This document shows, in pieces, positions 10,445 through 22,398 of a stretch of 64,000 nt of DNA. The notes under the pieces were generated by a model. That model was given only the letters and a program-made list of their open reading frames with translations, did no database searches and was not told where the DNA came from. The position numbers were made by a program, and so were the translations under genes. The DNA lies in assembly GCA_004369045.1 (NCBI GenBank), contig ML213508.1, positions 1,288,976 through 1,352,975 on the forward strand, read 5' to 3'. The stretch comes from Heliocybe sulcata. Taxonomy: Eukaryota; Basidiomycota; Agaricomycetes; Gloeophyllales; Gloeophyllaceae. Positions within the stretch are counted from its first letter, which is position 1. Each line of letters begins with the position of its first letter.

Positions 10445-11961
10445 TGATACGGCCAATCAGGGTTTAGCGTAGCGCTCCGAAAACACGTTTTAGGGTCGTT
10501 TCGTGATCGCGGCGACGTTGCGACTCTATTGCGCATGCGCTTGCTGCTGGCAGCTCCATGGAAGGCGAGCGACGACTATACTGGCGACCCCGACTATTCA
10601 CTCTGGCGGCGAGCTCGTGACTCTATTCCCCGCAGCACGGCAACACTCTCTCTATTCAGCGGGACTCAATGCAAAACGATCTATTCTAGTCTCAGGAGCT
10701 ATTCTTGGACTCGGCCACAATGATGCGCAGGCTTCGGCGTCCGGATCTTTCCGATCAAGTCAACGGCAACTCAGCACAACACAGCCCGGTCGGTTCTGAG
10801 GAGTCTAGGCCCTCGAGTCATTCTAGAGCGACCATCCCACTCAATGGCCCGCCTGTCGTTCCCATCATTGTCTCTGCCGCCCGTCAGGGCACATGCTCAG
10901 GGCGCCCGTACACATCAATTCACCACCTCCATCATCAGTTTCCGGCTCCCTCCGCGCGACACATCACTCGCCCGACCCACTCCCCCTTTCGGCACAACCG
11001 CGCCCCTCTTCAGCAACCACGCCCGCCACTCAAGTTACTGTGGCACTGCTGCGTCGACGCGAGGTCTCGTACGGTGTGGCGTGAGGACAAGACTCGTCGC
11101 GCGTTTCAAGCTAGGCTACGAGCATACTCAAGCAGGCACCGCGTCGCAAGGAAACGATAGGAGTGGTAGGAGAGTTAGGTACAGGGCGGTTGGGGCGATG
11201 CGCACCTTGTGGACGAGCGCGCGGCACAGGAGATGGTTTGCGGAAGATGGTTTTCTCTTCATGTACGACTGCGAGTAGTGTAGCGGCGACGTTTTGTACT
11301 TAATTCCTTTCTCTTTGTCTCGAAAATACAAGTTATCTTCACCCTTCGTATCTCATTCTTGGTGCAAGAGTTTCCTCTAGAGTATAAGGCCCTCGCCTGC
11401 CTTCCGACTTCATCCAGAGTTTGCGCGAACCTTCTGACAGTGCGCGTGACAAGTAAGCCCTTTGTTTCGAGTTTTTCTTAAGTCCGGCCTCGTGCGCCGT
11501 CCATCTCATTAATCGCGTTCGAGTTGTCTCGAGTTTTAGAAGTGTTGCGCAGCGCACTGACGGCATTGTACGCGTGCCTCGATCGCATTGCGTAGGCGAT
11601 CCCAAATCCGCTCCCTCTGAGACCGTGCGACAAGCGCGCATTCCATGACAGCTCGAGAAGTTATCGTCGCAAGCGCGCACCAAGTGCGTTAGAATCGCAT
11701 CGTCAAGCGGAGTATGATACAAGCAGCTCCCGAAGTGAGCGTATCGAATTGAGACTGCCGCACAACCATGACTGGTCTGCGCCAAACTACCTTTAGCCTC
11801 ACCTATACGTCTTACCCTACCCTATCCCTCCGAACGTTTATCATACCCTTCGTTACCCCGGACCTCGCAGCCATCTAGCACCAAGGGTTTGGTGCTACGC
11901 TTAGTGGTTGTTGTCTCCCCTTTAGGTTTGTGCGGGTCTCATCACGTGTTAGTGCCTTTCA
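10445..11961 (+). mobile_element. LTR-like unit, long form (LTR-A copy 1)
   Basis: The unit begins TGATACGG and ends GTGCCTTTCA, with TG...CA ends and an exact 4-bp flank GCGG on both sides (10441-10444 and 11962-11965). It sits inside the RNase H region of the DIRS-like element. Its 3' 150 bp (from about 11815) is shared by all LTR-like units in the window and includes ggacctcgcagccatctagc. It has no long open frame. It is 1517 bp, read as a solo LTR of an LTR retrotransposon whose internal part is not in the window. Confidence 0.7.
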
Positions 11962-13211
11962 GCGGCCTTTGTCGAAGGCACCGATGATCCCCTGGTTGTC
12001 AGAGTGGACCAGGATCGTGGCATTTTCGATGCCTTGCTCCTCGAGCAGGTAGATGATGAGCTCGACCGCCACACCCTCGAGCCATCCAATGTCCCGGAAA
12101 CAACTGTGCCACCCTGGAGTCATGCGCCAGGCATCCCATCGATCCCCCCAGGTTACGCCAATACCCCAGTCTGTCGAGGCATCAACAAAGATCTGGTGAT
12201 CGACTAATGGGCCTGTGCTGCGAAGGGAGCGGTAGACCCCGACTAGGGCAAGCTGGTTGGCCCACCACTTCAGGTCTGATACCATCGATCGCGGTGGGAA
12301 GCATCTCACCAACCAGTTGTTCTTGAACGAAGCTATGAAATTTGTGAGGTTGGGGAGGCATGAACACCCATCCCAGTATACGAAGGCAATGTGACATAGC
12401 GAGCCCTGCATCTTCATGACTTCTTCGAGCAGACATTGAGCCCTCGAGAACCTCTGAAGAAACACCTGCACCCGACCCAGGAACTTCAGGCACTTCTTCT
12501 CGGGTAGGCATACCGTCTTAGCCTCAATATCCCAGAAGAGACCTAGATACACGGAGCTAGGTGCGAAATCCTGGCCCTTATCCCGGTGCCAAGGAATATG
12601 GAGCGCAGTGATATGATCAAGCGCCATCGCACGATCGTAGGGGTAGGATGGGGAGCTGTTTTCGGTAAGATGTAAGAGGTAACGAAAAGTGACAAGGTCA
12701 TCGACCCACTTCACAGATGGGCCAACGCCCGTAGCCTTCCAGATATCCAACACCGCATTGGCGATTGAACCCGCATTGCTCTCCGAAGAGCAGCAACCAA
12801 AGGGGCAGGTATGATCGATCCAGAAGCCCTCTGTACTCTGGACCACGAACCACCTCTTGTGCAATGGGTGGATCGGGCAGGTACAGTGAAACTTGGCTAT
12901 GTCGAGTGTCATAGCCTGGGTCCCGGGCGGCGCCGTCGAGATCTATATGACTCCCAATGAGTAACTCATTGCACTTGATGGCAAAGACCAGTACGAAGCA
13001 GCCCAAGTGGCTCTCGTAAGAACTAGGCAGTGCCCAAATGGCAACCCGCAAGCAGAACCCGATGGGAACTGCGCAGCACCCAATGGCCGCTAGCCGAATG
13101 GCTTGCTATGGGACTCTAACGTCCAGACACAAAGGAGGCCTCGAACGGCGGAGGACTCACAATCTCAGCCACCTCATGGACCGACCCGAATCTCGTCGGG
13201 AACTTGTCCAT
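11962..13211 (-). pseudogene. DIRS-like reverse transcriptase core and start of RNase H
   Basis: A long frame from about 12912 to the LTR-like unit reads PGTQAMTLDIAKFH, then KWVDDLVTF (the RT DD box), a connection segment, and IFVDASTDWGIGVTWG and ILVHSDNQGIIGAFDKG, which are RNase H motifs with Asp residues. Upstream, 13211-12913 continues the RT palm (MDKFPTRFGSVHEVAEIV). It is bounded on both sides by LTR-like units. Fossil with about one further small break besides the insertions. Confidence 0.75.
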
Positions 13212-15831
13212 TGATACGCCCCACTGCAATCCTGGCCCCAGAAATCGCGTTTAGCGGGACTTCTGCGCTTCCCTGAGCTTCCGTGCTATTCTCGGATACG
13301 CCGTTCTATTCCTGGTGTCTTCTCGTGGCAGTCTCTCGCTATTCTCGGCGCCGGTGATACGCCTCTACGTGCTTCTGGTCTCCGAAAATCCATTTTCAGG
13401 CTATTTGCGCAGATTTCCACGCTCTGTGCGAGAGTGAGCGTATCCACGGCGTCACGCTACGAGCAAAACTCGAGTTTCCATGGACTTTTCACTATTTCCG
13501 GCAATTCCCGACGACTCCCGATCTCATTCGACAACCGCTCCGCCACATTACGTAAGCGCGCGTGCTCATCCCAGCCATCACGGCGGTGTGGCAATACCCT
13601 CCCGACAGCGGCGGTGTTGCACGGCGGTGCTGCGCTGCCCCGGTGGTGCCTTCGCATGTGCTGCCCATCAAGTTTCGAGTCATTTCCGAGACTGTGCGTG
13701 CCTTGCAGGCACCGGCGCGGCCTCCACACGGCCCATCAGCGCTTTTTGATGCAGCGCTGTGCGCGTTCCCACGCTCCTTTTGGTATGCACCCACCCTTGC
13801 ACATGGTCACTGTAGTGTACGGAGAGTGTTCCCCTTGTCTGAGGTTTGTGATAGATTGTTTTTCAGGAGTAGTTTCACTTTGTTAGCATATGGTACTCAT
13901 TTTATTTGATTTTCTCTGTAGTCTACTTAACTCGGACTTCCCGACACTGTAGGTTAGGTTAGGTTAGCTTCGGCCTTAGGTCTACCTCCCTGCGCAATTC
14001 TACTGTTCCCCTCTAAACTCTGCGTTTCTTATCTATCTGAGCTTACTGCGTCTACTGTCTGCTGCCTCTTGTCGCTGCGCTGCTGTTCCCGATTTCCGTC
14101 GCTGCTGCTGTCTGTGTTCTGCCAGACACCAGAGTTTCCCGTTTTCGTGTTTTTCTATTTTTAGCGTCTACATCTATTTTTAGTTAGCGCGCGCATTTCG
14201 CTTCTAGAGCACGCGCTGTCGCACGCCGTCGTGTTTTTAGCTTTTTGATCGCATTTTTGTTAGAGTATACGTTGCCCTGTGGTTGGCGGTCTCGGCCCTA
14301 TCCCTATTAAACTCCCTCCGAATGTTTTACTATACCCTTCGTCGCCCCGGACCTCGCAGCCATCTAGCACCAAGGGTTTGGTGCTACGCTTTGTGGTTGT
14401 TGTTCCCCTTTAGGTCTGTGTGGGTTTCATCATGTGTTCGTGCCTTTCACCAGCGGCTAAACAGACTCTATGCGCCAACTACACTATTCCGGGACGACAA
14501 CGCTTCCATTCAAATGTCAGCGAAGACGCGTCAGCATTGCCACCTGGGCCGTATTCAGCTTGACTTGCCATCCTTCTCGGCTGACGCTGCCACGGGAACT
14601 CCAGCGGGCCGATGACTAATGACGATGAGCTCAGATGAATGTCTGGCCGCATGCCAAATGACTGGTCGCTCCGGCACATCTGGCCGGCTGGTTCGTCATC
14701 CACTTGGCAGCCGCTGTCATTCCTGGCAACTGTATGGCCGATGGTTCAGCGGGAGCAAGTCTATGCAAGAGTCTCGGAAGGCCGAGGCATTTGTGGCTGT
14801 CCGGCACATGGTGCACCTGCCGCCAGCGCAGTCGACGCCGCTAATGCCGAGTCTGGCATACTCACCATCAGACGCGCGTCTCCCGACGCTGTCGGGAATA
14901 GCTGCAGTCAGCAGGCACAGGCGAGGTTGCCATGCGGCTCGTCTTTTATATAGCGGGAGCCATTTAGGGATAGGCTCAGGGTTGTGTGTCGGGATTGGAC
15001 GAAGGGCTGAGGTACGGTCGGGAGATGACGGATTCGAGGGCTAGTGATGGAAACGCGCCACGAAGAGAGTGCTGCGGCAATTAGGAGAGGACAGTAGTAC
15101 AATGGACAGACTTAGTATATAAAGCAGCCGCTTTTGTTTGTAGGAATAAAGTTATCTTCACCTTTTACATCTCAGTCTTGCGATAAGCGTTTCTGCAACA
15201 AAGGCGACCTCTATCGTCTTCCAACTTCATCAAGAGTTTTCGCAACAGAGAAAGCGCCGCTATTAGTGTGCGTCCGTCTTTAATTCCTTCCCCGTTTAGC
15301 GGCCTCGTGCGCCGTTCAAAGTGTTACTCCTGTGCTACTAGGCCAAGTACCCGTATTAGCGACCACCCACATCCGTCGAACGAAGCATCCGGAATTGCCG
15401 GTGAAAAGCGCCTTTAGCACTGCAGGAAGTCCCGCTCCTCAAGCTCTACGTTGAAGCGGCCCCGTGTGCCGTTCAGATACGTTCATAGTTTCTGTAGCAC
15501 CAGTCGCAGACGAAAGTCGGGTGACAGGTCTTCAAGAGCCTCTGCCGGCTGAACTACTGTAGTCGAAACCGCTCCGCCATATCGTTCGCTCCGCCGCTTC
15601 ATCAATAGCGGTGTTCTATTAGCGCGCCGGTCTCTATCGCCGAGCACCTAAACTCCCGTATCATCACCCCTCTTCATTGCACGTCTTACTATCCCTATTC
15701 CCCTCGAACTACCCCATACCCTTCGACTCCCCAGACCTCGCTTCCACTTGCCACCAAGGGATTGGTGGTTCGCTTCAGTGGTTGTTGTTCTCTCTAGGTC
15801 TGCCGTGGTCTCGTCGTGTGTCCGTGTCTCA
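13212..15831 (+). mobile_element. LTR-like unit, long form (LTR-A copy 2), itself interrupted
   Basis: The unit begins TGATACGCCCC and ends CGTGTCTCA. It lies in the RT gene of the DIRS-like element between the parts reading SMNDYID and MDKFPTRF. Subtracting the 1095-bp unit at 13355-14449 leaves about 1525 bp, the same as LTR-A copy 1. The two copies share a TATA-like and polyadenylation-like stretch (tatataaa near 15117, aataaag near 15147), a block with cttcatcaagagttttcgca, and the common 3' end. The flanking 4-mers do not match cleanly, so this is likely an older insertion. Confidence 0.65.
13355..14449 (+). mobile_element. LTR-like unit, short form (LTR-B copy 1)
   Basis: The unit begins TGATACGCCTCTACGTG and ends TGCCTTTCA, 1095 bp. 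It is over 90 per cent alike by eye to 46379-47476 and to the complement of 16561-17660. Flanks are CCGG and CCAG, an imperfect 4-bp duplication. It lies inside LTR-A copy 2, so it is younger than that unit. It contains a telomere-like run aggttaggttaggttag at about 13952. No coding capacity; read as a solo LTR. Confidence 0.75.
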
Positions 15832-16560
15832 TCACCGTGTCAATGTAGTCATTCATCGACGGACATGCGCGCGATCCCTTCGAGAGGTTGCGGCAGATCC
15901 GGGTCTTGTCAGGCTCACCAGGGCCCTGCGGTTGAGCTGCGATGGTGAGCAGTGACAATTGGAAAGGACCTAGGATCGCCTCCACTTCCTCGCGGGTGAA
16001 GGGACCACTCATGCGACCGGCAGCCTCTTCCTCGTGCAGATAGTCGTTGATCTCTCGGGAGTAGGGGATGCTGGAGGGATGGTTTGGGAAAATTATGCTC
16101 CGGTCCAGGGTGGGCGGGAAGTCGCCCATCGGGAATCCGTGCTTAAGCTTTTGAGTGAGGTCGGCATGATCGTCGACTAGATTATGATGCTGTAGTAACA
16201 TATCGAAAGCGTTGGTCTCGTAAGGCGTGCAGATTCTGTCAGAGATATGTGACCGGCAGGCATCATCTAAGAGTGAGATGCAAGAAGTGGCATGGCAAGC
16301 GGAGCAAGAGGTGGCGGAAGGTGACTCAGTTGCGGGGCTCATTTCTGCAGGTCCAGGAGAGCGCGTGGTGGTCGTGGACTCCGCAGAAAGAACAGCAGTG
16401 CAGCCTGTTGTTGAGTACATCGCAGGTGACGTTCCAGATTCGGCAGATCTCCTCGATACCACCTCTGGGGTGCAGGGTGCGACCTCTGGTCTCGGCAAAG
16501 AGAGGTGCACCATCTGGAAATTGCATCGCAGTGCAGTCCCAGATGAGGTGGCCCTTATGC
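15832..16560 (-). pseudogene. DIRS-like cysteine-rich segment and N-terminal reverse transcriptase
   Basis: The minus strand reads a Cys/His-rich stretch (HKGHLIWDC, then HCCSFCGVHDHHALSWTC) typical of the end of the gag-like protein in these elements. It then reads CTPYETNAFDMLLQHHN, FPNHPSSIPYSREINDY, GPFTREEVEAILGPFQLSL and ACPSMNDYID, the start of a DIRS-type RT. Each end is cut by an LTR-like unit. Fossil. Confidence 0.7.
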
Positions 16561-17660
16561 TGAAAGGCACGAACACACGACGCAACCTGCACAGACCTAA
16601 AGGGGAGACAACAACCACAAAGCGTAGCACCAACCCCTTGGTGCTAGATGGCTGCGAGGTCCGGGGTGATGAAGGGTATAGTAAAATGTTCGGAGGGAGT
16701 TTAATAGGGATAGGGCTGAGACCGCCAACCACAGGGCGACGTATACTCTAACGAAACTGCGATCAAAGCTAAAAATAGAATGCGATCAAAACGCGACGGT
16801 GCGCGACAGCACGCACTAACTAAAAATAGATGTAGACGCTAAAAATAGAAGAACATGGAAATGGGATACTCTGGTGTCTGGCGGGACACAGACAGCAGCA
16901 GCGACGGAAATTGGGAACAGCAGCACAGCGACGAGAGGCAGCAGACAGTAGATGCAGTAAGCTCAGAGAGATAAGAGACGCAGAGTTTAGAGGGGAACAG
17001 TAGAATTGCGCAGGGAGGTGGTCAGCTAACCTAAGGCCGAAGCTCGCCTAACCTAACCTACAGTACAGTGTCGGAAAGTCCGACTTAAGTATACTATGGA
17101 GAAAATCAAATAATCCGAGTACCATATGCTAACAAAGTGAAACTACTCCTGAAAAACAATCTATCACAAACCTCAGACAAGGGGAACACTCTCCGTACAC
17201 TACAGTGACCATGTGCAAAGGTGGGCGCATACCAAAAGGAGCGTGGGAACGCGCACAGCGCTGCATCAAAAAGCGCTGATGGGCCGTGTGGAGGCCGCGC
17301 TGGTGCCTGCAAGGCACGCACAGTCTCGGAAATGACTCAAAACTTGATGGGCAGCACATGCGAAGGCACCACCGGGGCAGCGCAGCACCGCCGTGCAACA
17401 CCGCCGCTGTCAGGAGGGTATTGCCACACCGTCATGATGGCTGGGATGAGCACGCGCGCTTACGTAATGTGGCGGAGCAGTTGTCGAATGAGATCAGAGA
17501 GTTGTCGGGAATTGCCGGAAATAGTGAAAAGTGCACAGAAACTCGAGTTTTGCTCGTAGTGCGACGCCACAGATATGCTCACTCTCGCACAGAGCGTGGG
17601 AATGTGCGCAAATAGCCTAAAATGCATTTTCAGAGGCCAGAACCACGTAGAGGCATATCA
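16561..17660 (-). mobile_element. LTR-like unit, short form (LTR-B copy 2)
   Basis: 1100 bp in the opposite orientation to copy 1, starting TGAAAGGCACGAAC and ending GAGGCATATCA. Flanks are ATGC and ACGC. It falls between the ORF1 part ending PVCLVCSR and the part beginning HKGHLIWDC, so it interrupts the cysteine-rich region of the DIRS-like element. Confidence 0.75.
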
Positions 17661-18749
17661 ACGCGAGCAGACAAGGCAGACGGGAGCCAGGCCAGTGCCA
17701 GCGCCGGTACCTCCTCTGCCGGCGCGCCGACCAGTCGCCTGAGGTCCTGCACCTCTCGAAGAGCTGGGGCCCGGGCCTGCAGACCTACCTCCCAATGAAC
17801 TACACATGTTGCGTTCTAGTTGCTTCATCCGGGCCAGCTGGAGATCGGCCAGCTTCGAGTGGTACCTGGTGTTGTAGTGGATCGGGTCGAACTTGAATGG
17901 TGAGGTCCGATATTCATGCCGCAATTCGATGTCGCAAGCCAAGACTGCATCGAAGTTGTCTCCGAAGTCCGGCAAGTTCAGAAACCAAGTCCAGTGGTCG
18001 TCCCACCGCCGGATGTAAGAAGCGTCGCCTAGCGCGGCGAAGACCATCATGGCGCCGTCGATGGCCTCACGGAATTCGTCCTTGGTTAGCAAAGATTCAT
18101 CCTTGAACTGGGAGATGTCGATGATTGAGATCTTGGAAGCCAGCTTCCTCCTTGGCATCGTATCGCCCTCCTCGGCGAGCTTCCGTAGGCCATTGTTGGT
18201 GAAAAGCGACAATCATAAGTGTTGCTTGTGTTTGATGAGAAGCTTGACTTCTGGGTGGACGCCTTGATAACGGACCGTCGCACCGGGGGTGATCTTGGTC
18301 TCGCCTTCGGTTGTGAAAAGCTTCAGCTTCTTCAGCTCGGAGACCTCATCCAGGTCTGCGTCGTCCGGAGCTTTTCTCTTCGAAGAGATAAAACCAACAA
18401 TACTGTCGAAGACGGTAGGACTGAGACTCACCAACATGTGCATCGCAGCTTGGAACTTGTTGCCATTCTTCGGCGTGCTCGGACGCGAGGGCGCGTCCTC
18501 TTCGTCCGGGATGTCGATCAGGGATTCCACCGAGGATGCAGGCGAGATCGAGTTGTCGGACTCGCGGCGGGATTCCTTCTCTACGCGGGACGTGTTCCTG
18601 ACACTGATAAGCCTGTTGAATTCTACCTTCTGTTCCCTAGATAGGCTCGCCAGTTGGGCTAGGTGCTCCGTCGTGTAGGGCTTCTTATTTTTGGGCGGAA
18701 AGATGGCATCGCCACCGCCAAGCGAGGAGGAGCCGAGTGTCTGGGTCAT
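17661..18749 (-). pseudogene. DIRS-like ORF1 (gag-like), copy 1
   Basis: Two adjacent open stretches read a low-complexity, acidic and Ser-rich N-terminal part (MTQTLGSSSLGGGDAIF...) and a conserved part with EEGDTM, GDASYIRRWDDHWTWFLNL and a Gly/Arg-rich tail ending PVCLVCSR. The conserved part aligns with the intact ORF1 at 28742-29755 (EEGDTM, GDQSYVKRWFDHFQWFLDL). It would act as a nucleic-acid-binding structural protein. Fossil with about one break besides the LTR insertion. Confidence 0.7.
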
Positions 18750-19082
18750 ACTAAAATAGCCGGAGATAAATATAAGCGAAGCTGTAGAGTACGACTACGC
18801 GTAAAACGTGAAGGAGTAAGGGTATGAGAGAACGAAACGAAAAATTTTGCCCGAGAGCCTAGCAGAGACGAGGGGGAACGAGGACGGGCTGACGCGTCGC
18901 GCTGGCAGGACTATATGAGAAGCGACGATCCTGGCACCACGCCACAGGCGTGGGTGCCACGCGCCAGCGCGCGCGAGACTCGCGTGGACCGCTCCTAGCT
19001 TGGCGGTTCACGGGCTCAAGCCGCTCGTGCCTCGCGTCGAGCCCGCTAGGCAGCGTTTCTGTGCAGCTCCTGCCAGCGCGAT
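18750..19082. other. Spacer and promoter region of HNH copy B
   Basis: No gene seen. The last 29 bases (from 19054) match the promoter of copy C (cgtttctgtgcagctcctgc). The rest, up to 19053, is probably the 5' end of the DIRS-like element. It is GC-rich, with a palindromic stretch near 18930-18965 (accacgccacaggcgtgggt). Confidence 0.5.
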
Positions 19083-20475
19083 ATGGCTGCAGATCCACTG
19101 GAACACGTTTCTCTACACCTCGGGGCCATTGGTTTTGTCTGGCTAGACATTCCGATAGATATCGTTACCCGCCTCTGTTTCCGTCCCATCAAATACTTGA
19201 AGTACCTTGGCTGGGCGATTCTTGACCTCGAGGGGGTAATTCACTCAGGAGGAGAGGTCGTCGACGACGACGCAGAACTGGTTCCGAGCGGCTTGTACGT
19301 CTACGTCGTGGAAGATTGTAAGCTACCGATGCCTCCTTCAATACTGTCTAACGAGTTCCGCCAGCAGTGGCTTCTGCAACACCTGTGAACGTAAAGGTAG
19401 CAAATAAGCGGACCGAGTCGCAAACACAAACATCTGCACGCGAGGCTTTCAGAACTACTTTGATGCGTAGGGATCCCGTATGTATCTTCACTCGCAGGCT
19501 GCCCATCGTTGGGTTGGAAGCCGTCCACATTGTCCCGTTCGCGAGGGGCGAAGAGGTAAGCTATAATTTAAACTCTCTGTTGCATATCTTCTTATGAGAT
19601 GACTGTTATATAAGTGGCTGCAAGCGATTATCAGGGACCGTACTTACTCGGCGATGGAGGATGTGCCGAAAGACGATCTTCACCTCAACCACAGCGTCAA
19701 CGGTTTTATCGCATCTCTCGATGTGCATACTGTCATAGGTGCGCGCCTAGCCGCTGTGCTCCAGGTAGACCATGGATCCTGTTGTTTCTGCATCTTTCAC
19801 TTACCCGGTCTTCAGACTCCCAATCCCATGCTGTCCCATGACGATGTACGACAGCAACTTCATCCGAGGTGGGAGCGTGATCATCACTACCCGAAAGATG
19901 AAACGAAGCACTATATATTCCAGTGGTTGAACTTTGATGGCTATGAGCCAGATGATGTCACATACGATGTACCGAATTGCATGCTGGCGGTTTTCTCTGG
20001 GGACCCTCAACAACCACGGCCTTCGCCGCTCCTCCTCCACTACATGTATGGTTGTACCGTTCTTCGCCTGTGGGGAAGAAATGTGGACATACTGGCCAAT
20101 AATCCTCGCTTCGCTCATACTCCACCTCCCACTGCCAGGATGCTCGGACCTCCTCAGACAAGGGCCGACTACGGCAGAGTCAATGAAAAGAGGGAGGCGG
20201 CCCGCTCGAACGCCAGTTCCAGAGAGGGAGGAGATTACGAAAGCAATGAAGAGGAGGATGGAGAGTGGCACAGGACGGAGTCGGGCGCTTGGCAAAGAGT
20301 CCGCAGATTCCACGATTTTGATGCGGTACAAGATCTTGTCTTGGAGCTTACGCTACGTGGCAAGCCTGAGCGACGCCGCGCAATCGAGGCTGAGAAGGAG
20401 GAATGGGTTTCTAACATGCGAGCTTGGGTAGCAGAAGTCAACAGTAGTGGAGTGCCTCCCGAAGATCCACAGTAG
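19083..20475 (+). CDS. HNH-domain nuclease-like protein, copy B (intact)
   Basis: Four exons join in frame: 19083-19317, 19365-19555, 19615-19764 and 19816-20475 (411 codons). The N-terminal part (MAADPLEHVSLHLGAIGFVW...) is conserved in copies C and D and has no recognised domain. Residues about 95-175 carry the HNH_2-type core: a Cys in RRDPVCIFT, the catalytic-type His in AVHIVPFARGEE, and an Asn/His pair in LNHSVNGF. A long variable tail follows, acidic and then rich in Arg and Glu. HNH domains coordinate a metal and cut DNA in other families; activity here is untested. The family is repeated in the window (A-D) in direct and inverted order, suggesting fast gene birth and death. Confidence 0.8.
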
Positions 20476-20712
20476 TATGTATTTGTACGCTCAAGTATCC
20501 ATGAACTCGAGGGGACTGGCCACTGCTAGAGCATGGCAATATATCTTAGTCCTGAGCTCAAATTTTGTGCAGATGGCTCATGTCGAAAATAAGATATGCC
20601 TAAAAAGGTGGAACATATACCAAATATATCGTACAACACGCCCACGTGAACTGCTGAAGTAACGCCCGCCACAAAGGGCCTCGCGTTTCTGTGCAGCTCC
20701 TGCCAGCGCGAT

Positions 20713-22087
20713 ATGGCTGCAAATCCACTGGAACACGTTTCTCTACATCTCGGGGCCATTGGTTTTGTCTGGCTGGACATCCCGATAGATATCGTTACCC
20801 GCCTTTGCTTCCGGCCCATCAAATACTTGAAGTACCTTGGCTGGGCGATTCTTGATCTCGAGGGTGCAATTCACTCAGGGGGACAGCCCGTCGAGGATAA
20901 CGCACAACTTATCCCGGGCGGGTCGTACGTCTACGTTGTGGAAGATTGTAAGCTACTGTCGCCCTTCTTGACCACCGGTCATTAATGAGATCTGCAAACA
21001 GTGGCTTTGGCAGTACCTGTGAATCTAAAGGTAGCGAATAGTAAGCGGACCGAGTCGCAAACACAAACATCTCCGCGCGAGGCTTTCAGAGCTGCTTTGA
21101 TGCGTAGGGATGCCGAGTGTGTCTTCACGGGCGCGCCCCCCTTCCTCGGGTTGAGAGCCGTCCACATTGTCCCGTTCGCGAGGGATGAAGAGGTAAGCTG
21201 TAATTTGAACTCTCTGTTGCATATCTTCGATGACCATTATATAAGTGGCTGCAAGCGATTATCAGGGACCGTACTTACTCGGCGATGGAGGATGTGCAGA
21301 AAGAGGATATTCCCTCAATCACAGTGTCAATGGCTTTATCGCAGCGCCATATGTGCATATTGCCATAGACACGCGTCGAGCCGCTGTGCTTCAGGTGAGC
21401 TATAGATCCAGTTGTCTCTGGGCCTGTCGCCTAACCGGTCTTCAGACTCCCAATCCGATGCTGTCCAATGACGATGTACGACAACGACTTCACCCGAATC
21501 GGGATCCCGTTCACCACTCCCCGCAAGCGAAGCGCTACATATTCCAGTGGTTGACTTTCGGTAACGAGAATCCGGATGAAGTCACACGCATTCTACCGAA
21601 TTGTTTGCTGGCGCTTTTCCCTGACGTATCACAACCTTCGCCGCTCCTCCTCCACTACATGTATGGCTGTACTGTTCTCCGCCTGTGGGGAAGAAATGTG
21701 GACGTACTCGCCGATAGTCCTCGCTTCGCTCACGGTCCACCTCCTGCTGCTAGGATGCTCGGACCTTCCCAGACAAGTGTCGATTACTGCAAAACCATCC
21801 CAGATTTGGAGGCAGGCCATTCGAACAATCCAAACTCGGTCGATCTGAACTCCCGCAGTGAAGAGCAGGATGAAGAGTGGCACAGGACGGAGTCGGGCAC
21901 TTGGCAAAGAGTCCGCAGATTCCATGACTTTGATGCTGTCCAAGATCTCGTCTTGGAGCTTACGCTGCGTGGGAAGCCTGAGCGACGCCGCGCACTCGAG
22001 GCTGAGAAGGAGGAATGGGAGTCTCACATGCAAGCTTGGGTAACAGAAGTCAACACTAGTGGGGTGCCTCCCGAAGCTCCACAGTAG
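20713..22087 (+). pseudogene. HNH-domain family, copy C (tandem copy with frameshift)
   Basis: Same exon layout and promoter as copy B, starting ATG at 20713 only 237 bp after the stop of copy B. Exon 1 ends VVEDC before GTAAGC, exon 2 has RRDAECVFTG and AVHIVPFARDEE, and the tail ends VNTSGVPPEAPQ. Between EDVQKEDI and SLNHSVNG, near 21309-21315, one base is missing relative to B, which throws the HNH region out of frame. Frame B resumes from about 21315 to the stop. Either a recent pseudogene or a sequencing error. Confidence 0.7.
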
Positions 22088-22398
22088 TATGCATTTGTGC
22101 GTCCAAGCATCCATGAACTTGAAGCCAGAAAGTCTGCATGTTTTCCAGAGACGGCGTACGCGTGACAAGATGCAAGCGCCTCGAGATACTTAGGGCAGTT
22201 GGGTGTCGAGGAGCACTGTTGTCACAAAGCGCCAGATCGGTTGTAACCTAGTACGCACATCTCGCTGAAAGTAACCATCTTTACAGTCTCGTGTGCACCT
22301 CCCATTGTAATAATATTGGAGCTCCTGGTAAAATATCTCCAACCCTCGCGACCGCATCTGCAGTACGCCAAACTACGAGACCGTATTATTAGGGCCGT

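Larger units (their letters stand above)
551..19053 (-). mobile_element. DIRS-like retrotransposon remnant with nested insertions
   Basis: Parts of one DIRS-like element lie in order on the minus strand: gag-like ORF1 (18749-17661), cysteine-rich segment and N-terminal reverse transcriptase (16560-15832), RT core (13211-11962), RNase H and start of the tyrosine recombinase (10444-9580), and end of the recombinase (1747-1042). Removing the insertions leaves roughly 5 kb, a usual DIRS size. The outer ends are inferred from where the HNH spacer breaks off; no terminal repeats were recognised, so bases 551-1041 and 18750-19053 may include other sequence. It is an old fossil, interrupted by four separate insertion events and a few small breaks. 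Confidence 0.7.

Noticed and set aside
13434-17615. Many 90-170 codon frames shared between the 1.1-kb units
   Set aside because: They recur on both strands of every LTR-like copy and simply mirror the repeat; no codon bias or domain was seen.
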